Below are positions 50,159-59,881 of a stretch of 64,000 nt of DNA, piece after piece. Under the pieces are notes generated by a model that saw nothing but the letters and a program-made list of their open reading frames with translations, had not been told where the DNA came from and did not search any database. Source of the DNA: Paraburkholderia panacisoli (GTDB lineage Bacteria > Pseudomonadota > Gammaproteobacteria > Burkholderiales > Burkholderiaceae); the NCBI RefSeq assembly GCF_008369935.1, contig NZ_VTUZ01000015.1:124001-188000 (forward strand), written 5' to 3'. The stretch's first letter is position 1; each line of letters opens with the position of its first letter. Position numbers and translations under genes: made by a program.

Positions 50159-52120
50159 ATGACGCAACGACTTCTTCGCCGAAAACTTCACTTTCGTATT
50201 GCCAATGCGTTGTTACCTTTGTTCGGGGCGACTCTGTTGTCAATCATCGTACCGCCGCAAGAAGCCAACGCCACGCCCCTGGCTACCATTGCTGGACCAC
50301 TACGGCCCATCGAAAGCCCAATCCCCCCCTGCTCTGACGATGCATGGCGTTCGCCAGAAGTGAAGCTATTACTCGCGCCAGCTCTACGGCGCGCCGAAAT
50401 CAATGCAAAAACCGAAGTTCCAGCCTGGGATTCAGCCGCATATGCCGAATTCTCGCGTAACGGGCAGCGAGCGGTCGGAGAACAAATGATCCGTCGTCGA
50501 TTGGAACCATTGACGACGCTTGTTCTGGCTGAATGCATGGAAAACAAAGGGCGATTGGTGCCAGCAGTGGAGCAAGTCCTGGATGCTCTTTCGCTCCAGC
50601 CCTCATGGACACTGCCAGCCGACGATCCGGATCTTGCCAATCTCCACGGGCATTATAGCGTGGATCTTAATGCCTGCGAGACCGCCCACGATGCGGCATG
50701 GGCACTAAGATTGATGTCTCCGCGCCTTGATCCGGCAGTTCGCACGCGCTTGATTAATGCTTTGAACGAACGAATTTTCAACCCCTTGCGTGACACAATC
50801 GAACGGCGAAGGCAAGGCGCGCCGCTCGGGCCGCATTGGTGGATTGAGGGCAAGAGTAACTGGAATGCCGTTTGCGTTTCCGGCGTTGTCGGCGCAGCTT
50901 ATGCGATGGGGCGCGAGGACATTAATTACTGGCTGGCGTTTGGACGGGACGCAAGCCGCCATTACCTCGAAAGTTTCAATGACGATGGTTACTCGGATGA
51001 AGGACCATCCTACTGGAACTATGGCTTTGGGGCCTATTTGCGTTTGCGGGAAACATTGCAGTGGGCGGAACCACGTGGCTCGGATCTGCTTTCAGCCCCG
51101 AAAGCGCGAGCCATGGCAGCCTATCCGGCCAAAATATCCATGCCCGGTGATTCTGTAGCGCCTTTTGGTGATGCACCCAACATGGCGCGGATAGACGCAG
51201 TCACAAAGGCACATGCAGAAGTGGCCATTGGGTGGACTACACCTGCAAAGTGGGCTGCCCTCGCGCACCCGACGTCGTCGGGCGGCCGGCTAAACGAAGC
51301 CCTGTGGAGATTGTGGGGCCACCCCGCGGCAGCGCCCGGCAACAGCCCGCTAACCTTCAACGAAAGCTGTTCGCTCTTTCCGACCAGCGAAGTGGCAGTT
51401 TTTCGCCCCCAAAACACCGACAGTCCCACCGGAAGTCTTTCAGTAACGCTCAGGACGGGTGGGAGCAAGCATCACGCTCACGACGATGCCGGTAGCTACG
51501 CAATTGACATTGACGGCGTCATCGCCACCGGCGACCCCGGCTCACCGGTTTATACAAAGGACACGTTTGGCCCACTCCGGCGCAAAGACCCTTTTGTGAA
51601 CTCCTACGGACACCCGGTTCCTCTCGTCAATGGCAACATCCAACTCGATGCGACGCTCCATCAGGCCAGATGGGCGGTAAAGCCATGTTCACCGGCAACG
51701 GCACAGGTCCAGGAAGCCGCTATAGATCTCACGCCGGTGTATGACGTAAGCGACCTTCAGATGCTACGACGCGACCTCAGTTATGACGGGCAAGCGGGAC
51801 GCTTCGTCGTATTCACTGATCGCTTTAACTCCAAACGCCCGATTTCCTTTGAGACCGCCATTGTCACGCGCGGGACCGTTACCCGCACTAACGATAGCCT
51901 GGTCATTGAACAAGGGAGCGAACGGCTTGCTGTAGATATAAAGGCGACTTCGCCTTTCGACATCAAGCTTGATACCTTCGAAGATCAGCCGACCAACCGC
52001 GCTACCCGCATTGCCCTGCGGATGCGGAATCCCGCATCTAACGGCTGTATTGCGTATCGGTTTCGGCATCCGGACGATGACAAGACGCCATCAGCATTTG
52101 GCGACTGCGCATCAAAATGA
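50159..52120 (+). CDS. Heparinase II/III-family polysaccharide lyase, exported
   Basis: ATG after AAGGG. The 653-residue protein has a signal peptide ending near QEANA, a helical toroid-like domain (about 60-350, with HWWIEGKSNWNAVCVSGV and DDGYSDEGPSYWNYG) and a beta-rich C-terminal half with GGSKHHAHDDAGSYAIDIDG. The two parts match the alginate-lyase/heparinase II/III fold, and N-W-N, Tyr and His residues fit a beta-elimination site. It probably cleaves uronic-acid polysaccharide in the periplasm, perhaps the locus' own product, and is divergent from ugd. Confidence 0.85.
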   Translation: MTQRLLRRKLHFRIANALLPLFGATLLSIIVPPQEANATPLATIAGPLRPIESPIPPCSDDAWRSPEVKLLLAPALRRAEINAKTEVPAWDSAAYAEFSRNGQRAVGEQMIRRRLEPLTTLVLAECMENKGRLVPAVEQVLDALSLQPSWTLPADDPDLANLHGHYSVDLNACETAHDAAWALRLMSPRLDPAVRTRLINALNERIFNPLRDTIERRRQGAPLGPHWWIEGKSNWNAVCVSGVVGAAYAMGREDINYWLAFGRDASRHYLESFNDDGYSDEGPSYWNYGFGAYLRLRETLQWAEPRGSDLLSAPKARAMAAYPAKISMPGDSVAPFGDAPNMARIDAVTKAHAEVAIGWTTPAKWAALAHPTSSGGRLNEALWRLWGHPAAAPGNSPLTFNESCSLFPTSEVAVFRPQNTDSPTGSLSVTLRTGGSKHHAHDDAGSYAIDIDGVIATGDPGSPVYTKDTFGPLRRKDPFVNSYGHPVPLVNGNIQLDATLHQARWAVKPCSPATAQVQEAAIDLTPVYDVSDLQMLRRDLSYDGQAGRFVVFTDRFNSKRPISFETAIVTRGTVTRTNDSLVIEQGSERLAVDIKATSPFDIKLDTFEDQPTNRATRIALRMRNPASNGCIAYRFRHPDDDKTPSAFGDCASK

Positions 52121-52169
52121 ATGCGGCACCCGCCACCAGGCCTGACTCGCTTGCGCGCACCGCGCCGAT

Positions 52170-52856
52170 TCAACGGAACTTCACAGAAAAGGTTGGGTTC
52201 TTTGCTATCACGCGTGCGCAGATTTCCCGAACAGCAGACTCAGAGCGGCTGAGGAAATACGCGTTCTCCCAGGCACCCGTAGCGGGGTCCCCTCCCACGA
52301 CTGTCAAGCAGGCCGCAGCACCGGAAGGCTCCATCAAACGATTGATGACATCAGCGCCATAGTAACGATAGTGCCCATGGTCCTGCGGATTCGCGTAGCC
52401 CCAGTCGTTGGTTTCAGGCAAATAGTGTGGCATCGGGAAAGATACCTGCACAATGCCATCTGCCCGCACGATCCGAAGTAACTCTGTCAATGCAAGAACA
52501 TCGTCCTCGATGTGTTCAAGCACGTGATTACACACGACCCAATCGAACGATGAATCAGCATATGTGATCGCGCAAATGTCCTGACTGTTCTCGCCGCCGT
52601 ACTCGGAGACCGCAAACTCGCCAAACCATTCTCGAACGACCGCGGGATCGGACGAGAATTGGATGCAACTCTTGTCGGCAAACCTGTCACGCCCAATTGC
52701 GTCGTACACCTGCCGAAGCGAGCGATGCCGCTCCATCGAACCACAGCGCACACATTGAGGCGGCCGGCCGAATGTCAGACGGCCATTGAACCCGGGCTTG
52801 AACGAGGTGCTGCCACATATGTTGCACGCCGACTCGACCTGAATTGAAAATTTCAA
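52170..52856 (-). CDS. Class I SAM methyltransferase with N-terminal zinc ribbon
   Basis: The 228-residue protein begins with a CNICGS...PQCVRCGS pair of Cys motifs (residues about 11-38), then a methyltransferase domain whose central part reads DWVVCNHVLEHIEDDVLAL and GIVQVSFPMP. The layout is typical of methyltransferases in polysaccharide clusters. It probably methylates a sugar or terminal group. Last gene of the operon that starts beyond 64 kb. Confidence 0.75.
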   Translation of the reverse strand: MKFSIQVESACNICGSTSFKPGFNGRLTFGRPPQCVRCGSMERHRSLRQVYDAIGRDRFADKSCIQFSSDPAVVREWFGEFAVSEYGGENSQDICAITYADSSFDWVVCNHVLEHIEDDVLALTELLRIVRADGIVQVSFPMPHYLPETNDWGYANPQDHGHYRYYGADVINRLMEPSGAAACLTVVGGDPATGAWENAYFLSRSESAVREICARVIAKNPTFSVKFR

Positions 52857-52869
52857 AACGCAATCCCCT

Positions 52870-54981
52870 TTATCTTATTCCTGAAGGCAACCGAACTTCA
52901 CTATTCACATCGCGCTCTAACGTCAGAGTCACATGACGCACGCTACGATCAACGATGGTGCTAAACGGTGTCATTGCGCGTAACCAATCGACTGCCTCAT
53001 CCATCGTCCTTGCCTCGATCGCACCATTACGCAAACAGGTAGCACCATTAGTAAGCTTGACGAATATGTCGGCGCTTCGGAGTACTGCCATCCCAAACCA
53101 CTCGTTTGACGAAATCATTCTCCCCGCGCCTTCTGCCCGCACAGTGATCTGCGAACGCCCTGGGACCGGAACCAGCGAGTAGTCAAGGAACTGATATGCA
53201 AATGGCGACATTGCAGCTCCGGCCAGTACGGATTCAAAATTCTTGCGCAATCGCTCAAGGTTAACGCGCGTTTCATGATGATAAGAACTTGCGGGACGCA
53301 CCTCTCGCGATGCCGCATCCTGCTGGGTGCTGAACATTTTATAATGCCTGATCGGCAGCAAGTCCGGCCGTCCTATTTCCTTCGCCGCCCTTTTTTCTCC
53401 CGCAAGGATCAAGTCGTGAAATCCCTGGTTTAGGTGGACGTCGACATCCACAAGGAAAATAGGAAATTTTCTCAACGAATCAAAGGCTCGATTCAACCGA
53501 TAACGAATGTCGATTTGATAAATCCAATTCGCATGCTCGCTATAGCTCCATTTTACGGTATTTTGTCGCTGATACAATTTTGAAATTGTAGCCGGGCGAA
53601 ATTGATAATGGTTGAAAGCTCCGCGCGGAAGGGCTTGCCTGGAACGAATCGCTGGCAACGATTTGTGATCCGGCATTAGATCAAGAAGAAATCCGGCGAA
53701 ATACCGGATATTTTGCCCGTGCGCCCACTTTATCAATTGGTGGAGTTGAGTTTCAGGCGGACGAACAGAGCCGCCACCATCGTGAGTGACTTGCGGCAAT
53801 TCCAGATATTCATCGCTATCGACAGTAATTGCCCATCGATTGCGTGCGTGACTACGTAGTAATAGCTCAAGCCAGAATGCTTTTGAATATCTAAAACGGC
53901 CGCATTTTGGCTTCCATACCCAGACGTCCTTCGCTTTGATCCGTTTCGAAATCGGATCCTTGGAACCGTCGTCAACAAGCAGGAAATGCGTCACTCCGAG
54001 TCCGCGATAATGATCTAGCCACTCTTCGAGATGCTCCTCGTTTCTGATGCACGCCGTCAAAACGATTCCTTCAGGCTCGACCACAGGCGCATCGGCGCGC
54101 GTTGGTACAAGATACCAGCTATTCAACACTCCGATATCGAGCTTTTCAGCCATCGTCCGCTGAATTTCAACCAACTCGGAAGTATACCGAATGCGAAGCG
54201 CGTCCGATGGTGTATTCTTGAAGAATGAGCTCAAGTGATTAAAGATCGACGAATATTTGAGGCGTTCATCGTCCTGCACATAGCTATTCCTGTTTTGCCC
54301 AACCGCCACGCTCCGGTTTGCTCGACGAAGAGGATCCGAGTCGGGATCCAATTCTATCGTTTTGAGTTGAATGCCATTTTCAGAAAGAAATCGCGCGAAT
54401 GGCTGACTCTTTTTAGCAATGCTCTTGCCCGAATAACAAACGTAGTGACGAGATGGGCGATGCACGAGGATGCTCAAAATAGCATCCAGTTCGTCCCACT
54501 GCCGCGGCAGAAAACTGTCGTCATATCCGATTGACCGGTAATCCTCGGCCGTCAGGGAAACGCGACCGCACGTCCCATCCCCCCAATCCCCCTGAAATTG
54601 ATGCAAGATACAATCGTAGGCGTTATCTTCAAAAATATCGATAATATGGCGCCCGCCACCAGGCCCGGTAAAATTGTCACCATCCAGGCTTGCGTAGATC
54701 TTACCTTTGATGAGATTATGGAATGCGTTCTTGGCTTTTCCAAAGTGCCAGGCCTCCAGACTATCCGACTGGTAGAAACGCAAATAACCAGAAGCCAGTT
54801 CGGCTCGAAAGTTATCGGAAACCCACCTGGCAGTCTTGTCGTCTTTATCAAAGCATACGAGAATGAACTCTATCTCACCTCGATCATCCAAATTGTCCGC
54901 GAGATTTTGACGAAGCGTTGCCTGTATATCCGACAGCCTGTTCATGACAGGAATACAGAAAGAGAGCTTGATTTCGCTCAT
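52870..54981 (-). CDS. Two-domain glycosyltransferase (GT2-like plus GT92/GT2-like)
   Basis: The start MSEIKLSFCIP follows GGAGG and overlaps the upstream stop (ATGA). The 703-residue protein has an N-terminal GT-A domain (SFCIPVMNRLSDIQATLRQN; LDGDNF as metal motif) and, from about residue 330, a second domain (VLTACIRNEEHLEEWLDHY, LLVDDGSKD, TVDSDEYLELP) like glycosyltransferase family 92/GT2_4. Two transferases in one chain suggest consecutive sugar additions. The gene is noticeably AT-richer than the wcb operon, suggesting separate acquisition. Confidence 0.8.
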   Translation of the reverse strand: MSEIKLSFCIPVMNRLSDIQATLRQNLADNLDDRGEIEFILVCFDKDDKTARWVSDNFRAELASGYLRFYQSDSLEAWHFGKAKNAFHNLIKGKIYASLDGDNFTGPGGGRHIIDIFEDNAYDCILHQFQGDWGDGTCGRVSLTAEDYRSIGYDDSFLPRQWDELDAILSILVHRPSRHYVCYSGKSIAKKSQPFARFLSENGIQLKTIELDPDSDPLRRANRSVAVGQNRNSYVQDDERLKYSSIFNHLSSFFKNTPSDALRIRYTSELVEIQRTMAEKLDIGVLNSWYLVPTRADAPVVEPEGIVLTACIRNEEHLEEWLDHYRGLGVTHFLLVDDGSKDPISKRIKAKDVWVWKPKCGRFRYSKAFWLELLLRSHARNRWAITVDSDEYLELPQVTHDGGGSVRPPETQLHQLIKWAHGQNIRYFAGFLLDLMPDHKSLPAIRSRQALPRGAFNHYQFRPATISKLYQRQNTVKWSYSEHANWIYQIDIRYRLNRAFDSLRKFPIFLVDVDVHLNQGFHDLILAGEKRAAKEIGRPDLLPIRHYKMFSTQQDAASREVRPASSYHHETRVNLERLRKNFESVLAGAAMSPFAYQFLDYSLVPVPGRSQITVRAEGAGRMISSNEWFGMAVLRSADIFVKLTNGATCLRNGAIEARTMDEAVDWLRAMTPFSTIVDRSVRHVTLTLERDVNSEVRLPSGIR

Positions 54982-56246
54982 CGTCCCGCCTCCAGTGTAG
55001 AAAAGAAACGCGTGCTCGTTTCTCGAATCGTAAGATGTTGATGATCGCCCCAAACCTTCGTGCCGACTCTCGTCAACATTTCTTTGGGCAACCGGCAGAC
55101 ATAGGACAACTTGTCTGATAAGCCCTCAACGGATCCGTCATAAAGAAAGCCCGTCTCATTATCCTGAACGGCTTCCGTGAACATACCAATGCGGGGAGCG
55201 ATTGTTGGCTTTTTGTAAGTTGTAGCCAGATAAAAGCTGCCTGACGTCAAAATCTTCCGATAAGGTGTCACCGACACATCAGCAATTTCCATCAAACCGG
55301 CCATTTCATTTTCATCAAGTTTGCGTCCGACCAATGTAATGTGTTCGCGTATGCGTGGCTCCATTTTAGTCAGCGCAACCGTCGCAGCCGGATCACCCAT
55401 GTAACCGGCAATGACGAGATGCATGGAGTGCTGCGGATTTTCTCGTGCAATACGCGAAAAAGCCTCGATCAGATCAGGTACTCCCTTATAAGGCCTGATC
55501 ATGCCGAGACACATGAGAATGCGGCGTCCCTGCAATTTATTGGGATTGATTTCTTTGGGCAGGCACGGCGTAGTCGACCGCTGAATATCGTCGTAAAGCG
55601 GGTGATCAATAAAGCGGAATTTTTCCGCAAGATTCACGTCACAATGGGACGATAGCAATTCACCCGCGCCCCGAGTGTGAATAAAAATGTGGTCGCTGAC
55701 ATTTGCCATCTTGCGCACCGCATAATTACTTAGGATCTCCTGGCAAGCATTCGCATCGTGATCGATAAGGTTGTGCAAGGTCCAACAGACCGTTGCGCCA
55801 AAAGACTTGAGAGCTTTCAGAATTCCAATATGATGATCGATGGCATGCACGCCAGCATCGAGAGAAGGCGCTCCCCAGTACAGTTCTTTCAACCAGTGCT
55901 GGTGAAATACAAGACGCTTTGAATAGGTGGCCATCACCAGCGAATTATCAAGCTCGAGCTTGTTGACAGGGCCAACCTGGTATTCAAAGTTGTTATGCTG
56001 GTCGTACAAATTCCGCTGATAAGAATTGCCAGCATAATTAGGAGAAAAGATGATGTTTTTCTCTTTTTCGATGCCAGGCGTCAACGCGCGCTTACACCTG
56101 ATAGCCTCCATAGCCAACCACCAGGCCTTCGGATTGGCGTTGAAGGAATCAAGATATTGAGAGAAAGCACCTTCGAAATCCATTGACCAGTAACGCTCTC
56201 TGGCTGTTTGAATTCTGGCGAGTTCGTTCCGCGTTCCAAATGACAT
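54978..56246 (-). CDS. GT4-type glycosyltransferase
   Basis: The 422-residue protein has an N-terminal helical part, a middle with YSKRLVFHQHWLKELYWG and TLHNLIDHD, and a donor-binding half with RRILMCLGMIRPYKGVPDLIEAF (read as LGMIRPYKGVPDL), ADVSVTPYRKILTSGSFYLA and GMFTEAVQDNETGFL. These are GT4-like, and the GSFYLATTYKKP segment replaces the usual E-x7-E loop. Low GC like its neighbour. Start at 56246. Confidence 0.8.
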   Translation of the reverse strand: MSFGTRNELARIQTARERYWSMDFEGAFSQYLDSFNANPKAWWLAMEAIRCKRALTPGIEKEKNIIFSPNYAGNSYQRNLYDQHNNFEYQVGPVNKLELDNSLVMATYSKRLVFHQHWLKELYWGAPSLDAGVHAIDHHIGILKALKSFGATVCWTLHNLIDHDANACQEILSNYAVRKMANVSDHIFIHTRGAGELLSSHCDVNLAEKFRFIDHPLYDDIQRSTTPCLPKEINPNKLQGRRILMCLGMIRPYKGVPDLIEAFSRIARENPQHSMHLVIAGYMGDPAATVALTKMEPRIREHITLVGRKLDENEMAGLMEIADVSVTPYRKILTSGSFYLATTYKKPTIAPRIGMFTEAVQDNETGFLYDGSVEGLSDKLSYVCRLPKEMLTRVGTKVWGDHQHLTIRETSTRFFSTLEAGR

Positions 56247-56279
56247 GCACAGACCTTTTATATCTTCGTCAGCGAGCCG

Positions 56280-57527
56280 CTATCGTCTTTCGGCTCTTTT
56301 GATAAACAGTTCTGGGTGTATCCGTGCCAAACAATCAGGATCAGCCGACTGCTGCCCAGGAAACTTGTCAACAATGGAGGATTGGCGGACGAAAACTAAT
56401 ACATTTTGCCGATACCACCACTCCACCGCGCGATTATTCCAAACTTTTTCCCGAATAAAATCGAGCGGAACGAAACCGCGCCTCTGGAATTTTTCAGCCC
56501 AATACTCGGGCCAATTTTCATTTCTGTGATCCGTTCCTCCTTGATGAGGAACGGCTGCTGAAAATAGAATGACGTCCGACAATCCGCAAAGATCTTCGAC
56601 AAATTCATCTGCCCGGGATTTGTCGAGGTGTTCCGCGACTTCCAGGCTCATGGCGAGATCGAATACGCCACGTTTATCGATTTTAGCAGACAAATCATGC
56701 GGTATAAAATCTTCAATTGGAATGACCAATTGTTGGGTCGCATATTCCCCATCAAGCCCCAGGATTTTTTTCACACCCAGTTCTTTTGCGACTTTCAACC
56801 ATGTCCCGGCACCACACCCAACGTCGACGATCGACTGCGGCATGTAATGCTTGAATAATAGTGAAAGAACAACATTTGCCGACGATTCACTGCCTGGCTT
56901 TTGCGCATCATAAAAGGCCTTGTCGTAGGGATTGGCAACCGCATTCGACTTGGAAGTTGCAGGCGCCTCCCCGCGATTTTCTATCCTTTCCGGACCTTTA
57001 GCACTCAACCTGTTCTTGCTCTTCTCTGTCAATATCTGCTTTGTCTGCCAGATTTGCTCAGTTACACGTGCTTTGGTAACCAGATTCACGGCGCTTCCCG
57101 GCGTCCCGATAGCAACGGATGCTTCGAAGTGCTTTTGCGCACGCGGCTGAACACCAGCAAGCGTAGCAGCCCGGCCCAGGCTGTTATGCACACCGGCAAT
57201 CAGGATTTGACTGATAAGTTTTCTGCCGATGCCCCAGTCTTGAGCGAGCCGAACGAATTGAAAGGCATCGGTCGCATTGTCATTGTTTGTTTGCAGCCGA
57301 CCAGCGGCAGCCAGCAACGCCAGTTTTGCCCGGTCTGGATGATGTTGCAACGTATTCCGGTCAAGCTTGGCCAAACTTTCCCAATCGCCAAATTGCCATT
57401 GGGTGCGAGAACGCTCGAGCAGGTTCTCATCGTAAGGAACGACGAATTGTTCAGGTTCGGACTCGAACACGACGGACGGTTGATTGTCCCGTGCGGAATG
57501 GCTATCGGTAACTGATTTTTCCATCAT
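56280..57527 (-). CDS. SAM methyltransferase with helical N-terminal region
   Basis: The 415-residue protein has a TPR-like helical N-terminus (about 30-190, QFGDWESLAKLDRNTLQHHP) and a C-terminal class I methyltransferase: SIVDVGCGAGTWLKVAKELG (SAM loop), ILGLDGEY, FDLAMSLEVAEHLDKSRAD and LSDVILFSAAVPHQGG. Its start overlaps the stop of the coiled-coil gene (ATGA), which suggests the two products act together. It may cap the growing polysaccharide by methylation; this is inference. Confidence 0.8.
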   Translation of the reverse strand: MMEKSVTDSHSARDNQPSVVFESEPEQFVVPYDENLLERSRTQWQFGDWESLAKLDRNTLQHHPDRAKLALLAAAGRLQTNNDNATDAFQFVRLAQDWGIGRKLISQILIAGVHNSLGRAATLAGVQPRAQKHFEASVAIGTPGSAVNLVTKARVTEQIWQTKQILTEKSKNRLSAKGPERIENRGEAPATSKSNAVANPYDKAFYDAQKPGSESSANVVLSLLFKHYMPQSIVDVGCGAGTWLKVAKELGVKKILGLDGEYATQQLVIPIEDFIPHDLSAKIDKRGVFDLAMSLEVAEHLDKSRADEFVEDLCGLSDVILFSAAVPHQGGTDHRNENWPEYWAEKFQRRGFVPLDFIREKVWNNRAVEWWYRQNVLVFVRQSSIVDKFPGQQSADPDCLARIHPELFIKRAERR

Positions 57528-59722
57528 AGTCCCGGCTCCCGCAACAACATGTCCTTGATTAGATCAAGCTGAGCTTCGGCGCGCACCATTTCTTCTTGAA
57601 TGAGTTGCTGACGAGCCGCCAAGTCGGCGTCATCGGCCCGACGGCTTTGAAGCTGCTGCTGCAAATCATGAATATCCTTGAGGCGCTGTTCCGCCAGCTT
57701 TGCCGCTTCCTCTTGCCGCTTCGCCAGTGCCGTCTTTTCACCATCCAGTTGCGCCTTGGCCTGCTTCAGCGCCTCGATTTCACGCCCCCGCTGTTCCGCC
57801 AGCTTTGCGGCCTCTTCCTGCCGCCCCATCAGCGCCGTCGTTTCCCCCGTTAACTGCACCTTGGCCTGCTTCAACGCCTCGATCTCACGCTTGCGATCTT
57901 CCGCCAGCTTCGCGGCCTCTTCCTGCCGCCCCGTCAGCGCCGTCTTTTCGCCCTCCAATTGCACCTTGGCCTGCTTCAACGCCTCGATCTCACGCTTACG
58001 ATCTTCCGCCAGCTTCGCGGCCTCTTCCTGCCACCCCGTCAGCGCCGTCTTTTCGCCCTCCAATTGCACCTTGGCCTGCTTCAACGCCTCGATCTCACGC
58101 TTGCGATCTTCCGCCAGCTTCGCGGCCTCTTCCTGCCGCCCCGTCAGCGCCGTCTTTTCACCTTCCAATTGCACCTTGGCCTGCTTCAACGCCTCGATCT
58201 CACGCTTACGATCTTCCGCCAGCTTCGCGGCCTCTTCCTGCCGCCACGTCAGCGCCGTCTTTTCACCTTCCAATTGCGCCTTGGCCTGCTTCAACGCCTC
58301 GATCTCACGCTTACGATCTTCCGCCAGCTTCGCGGCCTCTTCCTGCCGCCCCGTCAGCGCCGTCTTTTCACCTTCCAATTGCGCCTTGGCCTGCTTCAGT
58401 GCCTCGATCTCATGCTTCCGATGTTCCGCCAGCTTCTCGGCCTCTTCGTGTCGCCCAGTCAACGCCGTCTTCTCGCCTTCCAACTGCACCTTGGCCTGCT
58501 TTAGCGCTTCGGTCTCACGACCCCGCTGTTCCGCCAACTTCGCAGCCTCGTCGTGCCACCCCAACAGCGCGGTCCTTTCGTTCTCCCCCTGCGCCTTGGC
58601 TTGCAGCAGCGCCTCGATCTCCGACCTCAGTTCTTCCGCCAGCTTCGCGGCTTCTTCCTGGCGCCCCACCAGCGCCATCTTTTCGCTTTGCAACCGCGTG
58701 TTGGCGTACTTTAGCGCCTCAATCTCACGCCCCCACTCTGCCGCCAGCTTCGCGGCGCCGTCCTGCCGTCCCGCCAGCACCGCCTTTTCGCCTTCCAGTT
58801 GAGCTTTGAGCCGCGTCAACGCCTCGATCTCACGCTTACGCTCTGCTGCCAGTTTCAACTGCTCATCCCGCTCTTTCGCGAGGATGTTCAAGCGTGTCTC
58901 GACTTCGGCGCGGCGTTCGGTAAAAGCAGACTTCTGCTTTGCTTCGCGCTGACGGGAGTGCTTTGCCTCGTATCGCAATTGACCAACCTGGCGAGCTTCG
59001 GAATCGCTGAACTGAGTATCCGACGGCAAAATATCCAGCATGGCCTCTGCTTCGACGAAGTTGCCAGCTTCATGTAACCTGAAGGCGAGCCACTTCAGTC
59101 GATATGGCTTCGGATCGAGCGCATGTGCGCGGCGTGCCGCCTCGACCACTTGGGCACGATCGCTGCTCATCAATTGCCGAGCCAGGACCGTGTACGCATT
59201 CGCCTGCATGGCCGGCGAGATTGAAATCCCGTTCAGCAACTTTTCGACTTCACCGAACCCGCCCTGGTTGTATGTGGCGATAACCTTGTCGAAACTTTTC
59301 CCGCCCAGCGCCCCGGGCGGCACCTGCCTACCCGACTGTCGCCAGATTCTTCCCAGCCTGGCGGGCACCGAAAACAACGAGGCCGGCGAATCCACACTCT
59401 CGATGAGAATATCGCCCAGCTTCGCATTCAATGCGTTTTGCTTTTCGAGCTGGTGAACTTTTCGCTGCGCCTCGACAAGCGCTTGCAATCGCTGGTTTTC
59501 GGCAAGCGAATCCGGAAGTGCGTCGTCGACGTAGCCCCTGTCGCTCGCGTTGCTCTTCTCCGAGGCGGCAGGACGCCCCTTTTCGAGTTCCTGGTTTCTC
59601 GAAAAGTAATGCTCCAATTCTTCCTCTACTTGATGGAGTTGGACGAGCAGAAGCTCTTTTTCCTCTTCCATCCCCTTGAGACGGAACTTGAGATCGGCCT
59701 GATCGTTCTGACGTGTCGTCAT
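57524..59722 (-). CDS. Long coiled-coil protein with 35-residue tandem repeats
   Basis: The 732-residue protein starts with a coiled coil (MEEEKELLLVQLHQVEEELE), a helical TPR-like block at about 140-260 (YNQGGFGEVEKLLNG; AHALDPKPYRLKWLAFRLH), then about eleven copies of a 35-residue unit, EEAAKLAEDRKREIEALKQ followed by AKVQLEGEKTALTGRQ, five of them almost identical. 35 residues are exactly five heptads, so the repeats keep coiled-coil register and would add about 5 nm each. A short end helix follows. No signal peptide or membrane span. It lies between manC and a methyltransferase in a capsule operon. Confidence 0.85.
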   Translation of the reverse strand: MTTRQNDQADLKFRLKGMEEEKELLLVQLHQVEEELEHYFSRNQELEKGRPAASEKSNASDRGYVDDALPDSLAENQRLQALVEAQRKVHQLEKQNALNAKLGDILIESVDSPASLFSVPARLGRIWRQSGRQVPPGALGGKSFDKVIATYNQGGFGEVEKLLNGISISPAMQANAYTVLARQLMSSDRAQVVEAARRAHALDPKPYRLKWLAFRLHEAGNFVEAEAMLDILPSDTQFSDSEARQVGQLRYEAKHSRQREAKQKSAFTERRAEVETRLNILAKERDEQLKLAAERKREIEALTRLKAQLEGEKAVLAGRQDGAAKLAAEWGREIEALKYANTRLQSEKMALVGRQEEAAKLAEELRSEIEALLQAKAQGENERTALLGWHDEAAKLAEQRGRETEALKQAKVQLEGEKTALTGRHEEAEKLAEHRKHEIEALKQAKAQLEGEKTALTGRQEEAAKLAEDRKREIEALKQAKAQLEGEKTALTWRQEEAAKLAEDRKREIEALKQAKVQLEGEKTALTGRQEEAAKLAEDRKREIEALKQAKVQLEGEKTALTGWQEEAAKLAEDRKREIEALKQAKVQLEGEKTALTGRQEEAAKLAEDRKREIEALKQAKVQLTGETTALMGRQEEAAKLAEQRGREIEALKQAKAQLDGEKTALAKRQEEAAKLAEQRLKDIHDLQQQLQSRRADDADLAARQQLIQEEMVRAEAQLDLIKDMLLREPGL
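57690..58845. repeat. 105-bp tandem repeat array (about 11 units)
   Basis: The DNA repeats with a 105-base period inside the coiled-coil gene; near-identical units begin at 57901, 58006, 58111, 58216 and 58321, with more divergent units on both sides. The high DNA identity, beyond what the protein needs, points to recent expansion or homogenisation. Confidence 0.92.
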
Positions 59723-59847
59723 TTTGTATTTTCCTCGATACCTCAGGTACCCTGATAATCTTCTGGCTTTAGCGGGATTCAGGAGTAGCGACTACTCGGC
59801 CGTGGCCAACCGCTGTTTTGGGGAAATACAGTAAAAGCCATGTGGGA

Positions 59848-59869
59848 GTGGCCTTGAATACAAGGCCAC
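59848..59869. terminator. Inverted repeat downstream of manC
   Basis: GTGGCCTTG and CAAGGCCAC form a 9-bp stem with a 4-base loop, 13 bases after the manC stop (minus strand). The T-run (TTTT) on that strand starts about 11 bases later, so it is a weak or attenuating terminator at best; the coiled-coil gene follows on the same strand. Confidence 0.45.
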
Positions 59870-59881
59870 ATCCGATGCTCG

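Noticed and set aside
57678..58809. Repetitive plus-strand frames (Ala/Ser/Pro-rich) across the coiled-coil gene
   Set aside because: They are the reverse reading of the 105-bp repeats; the minus strand has start, heptads and operon context.
57690..58845. Tandem repeat considered as a CRISPR or satellite array
   Set aside because: Units are directly adjacent, 105 bases, in frame within a gene, with no spacers or cas genes.
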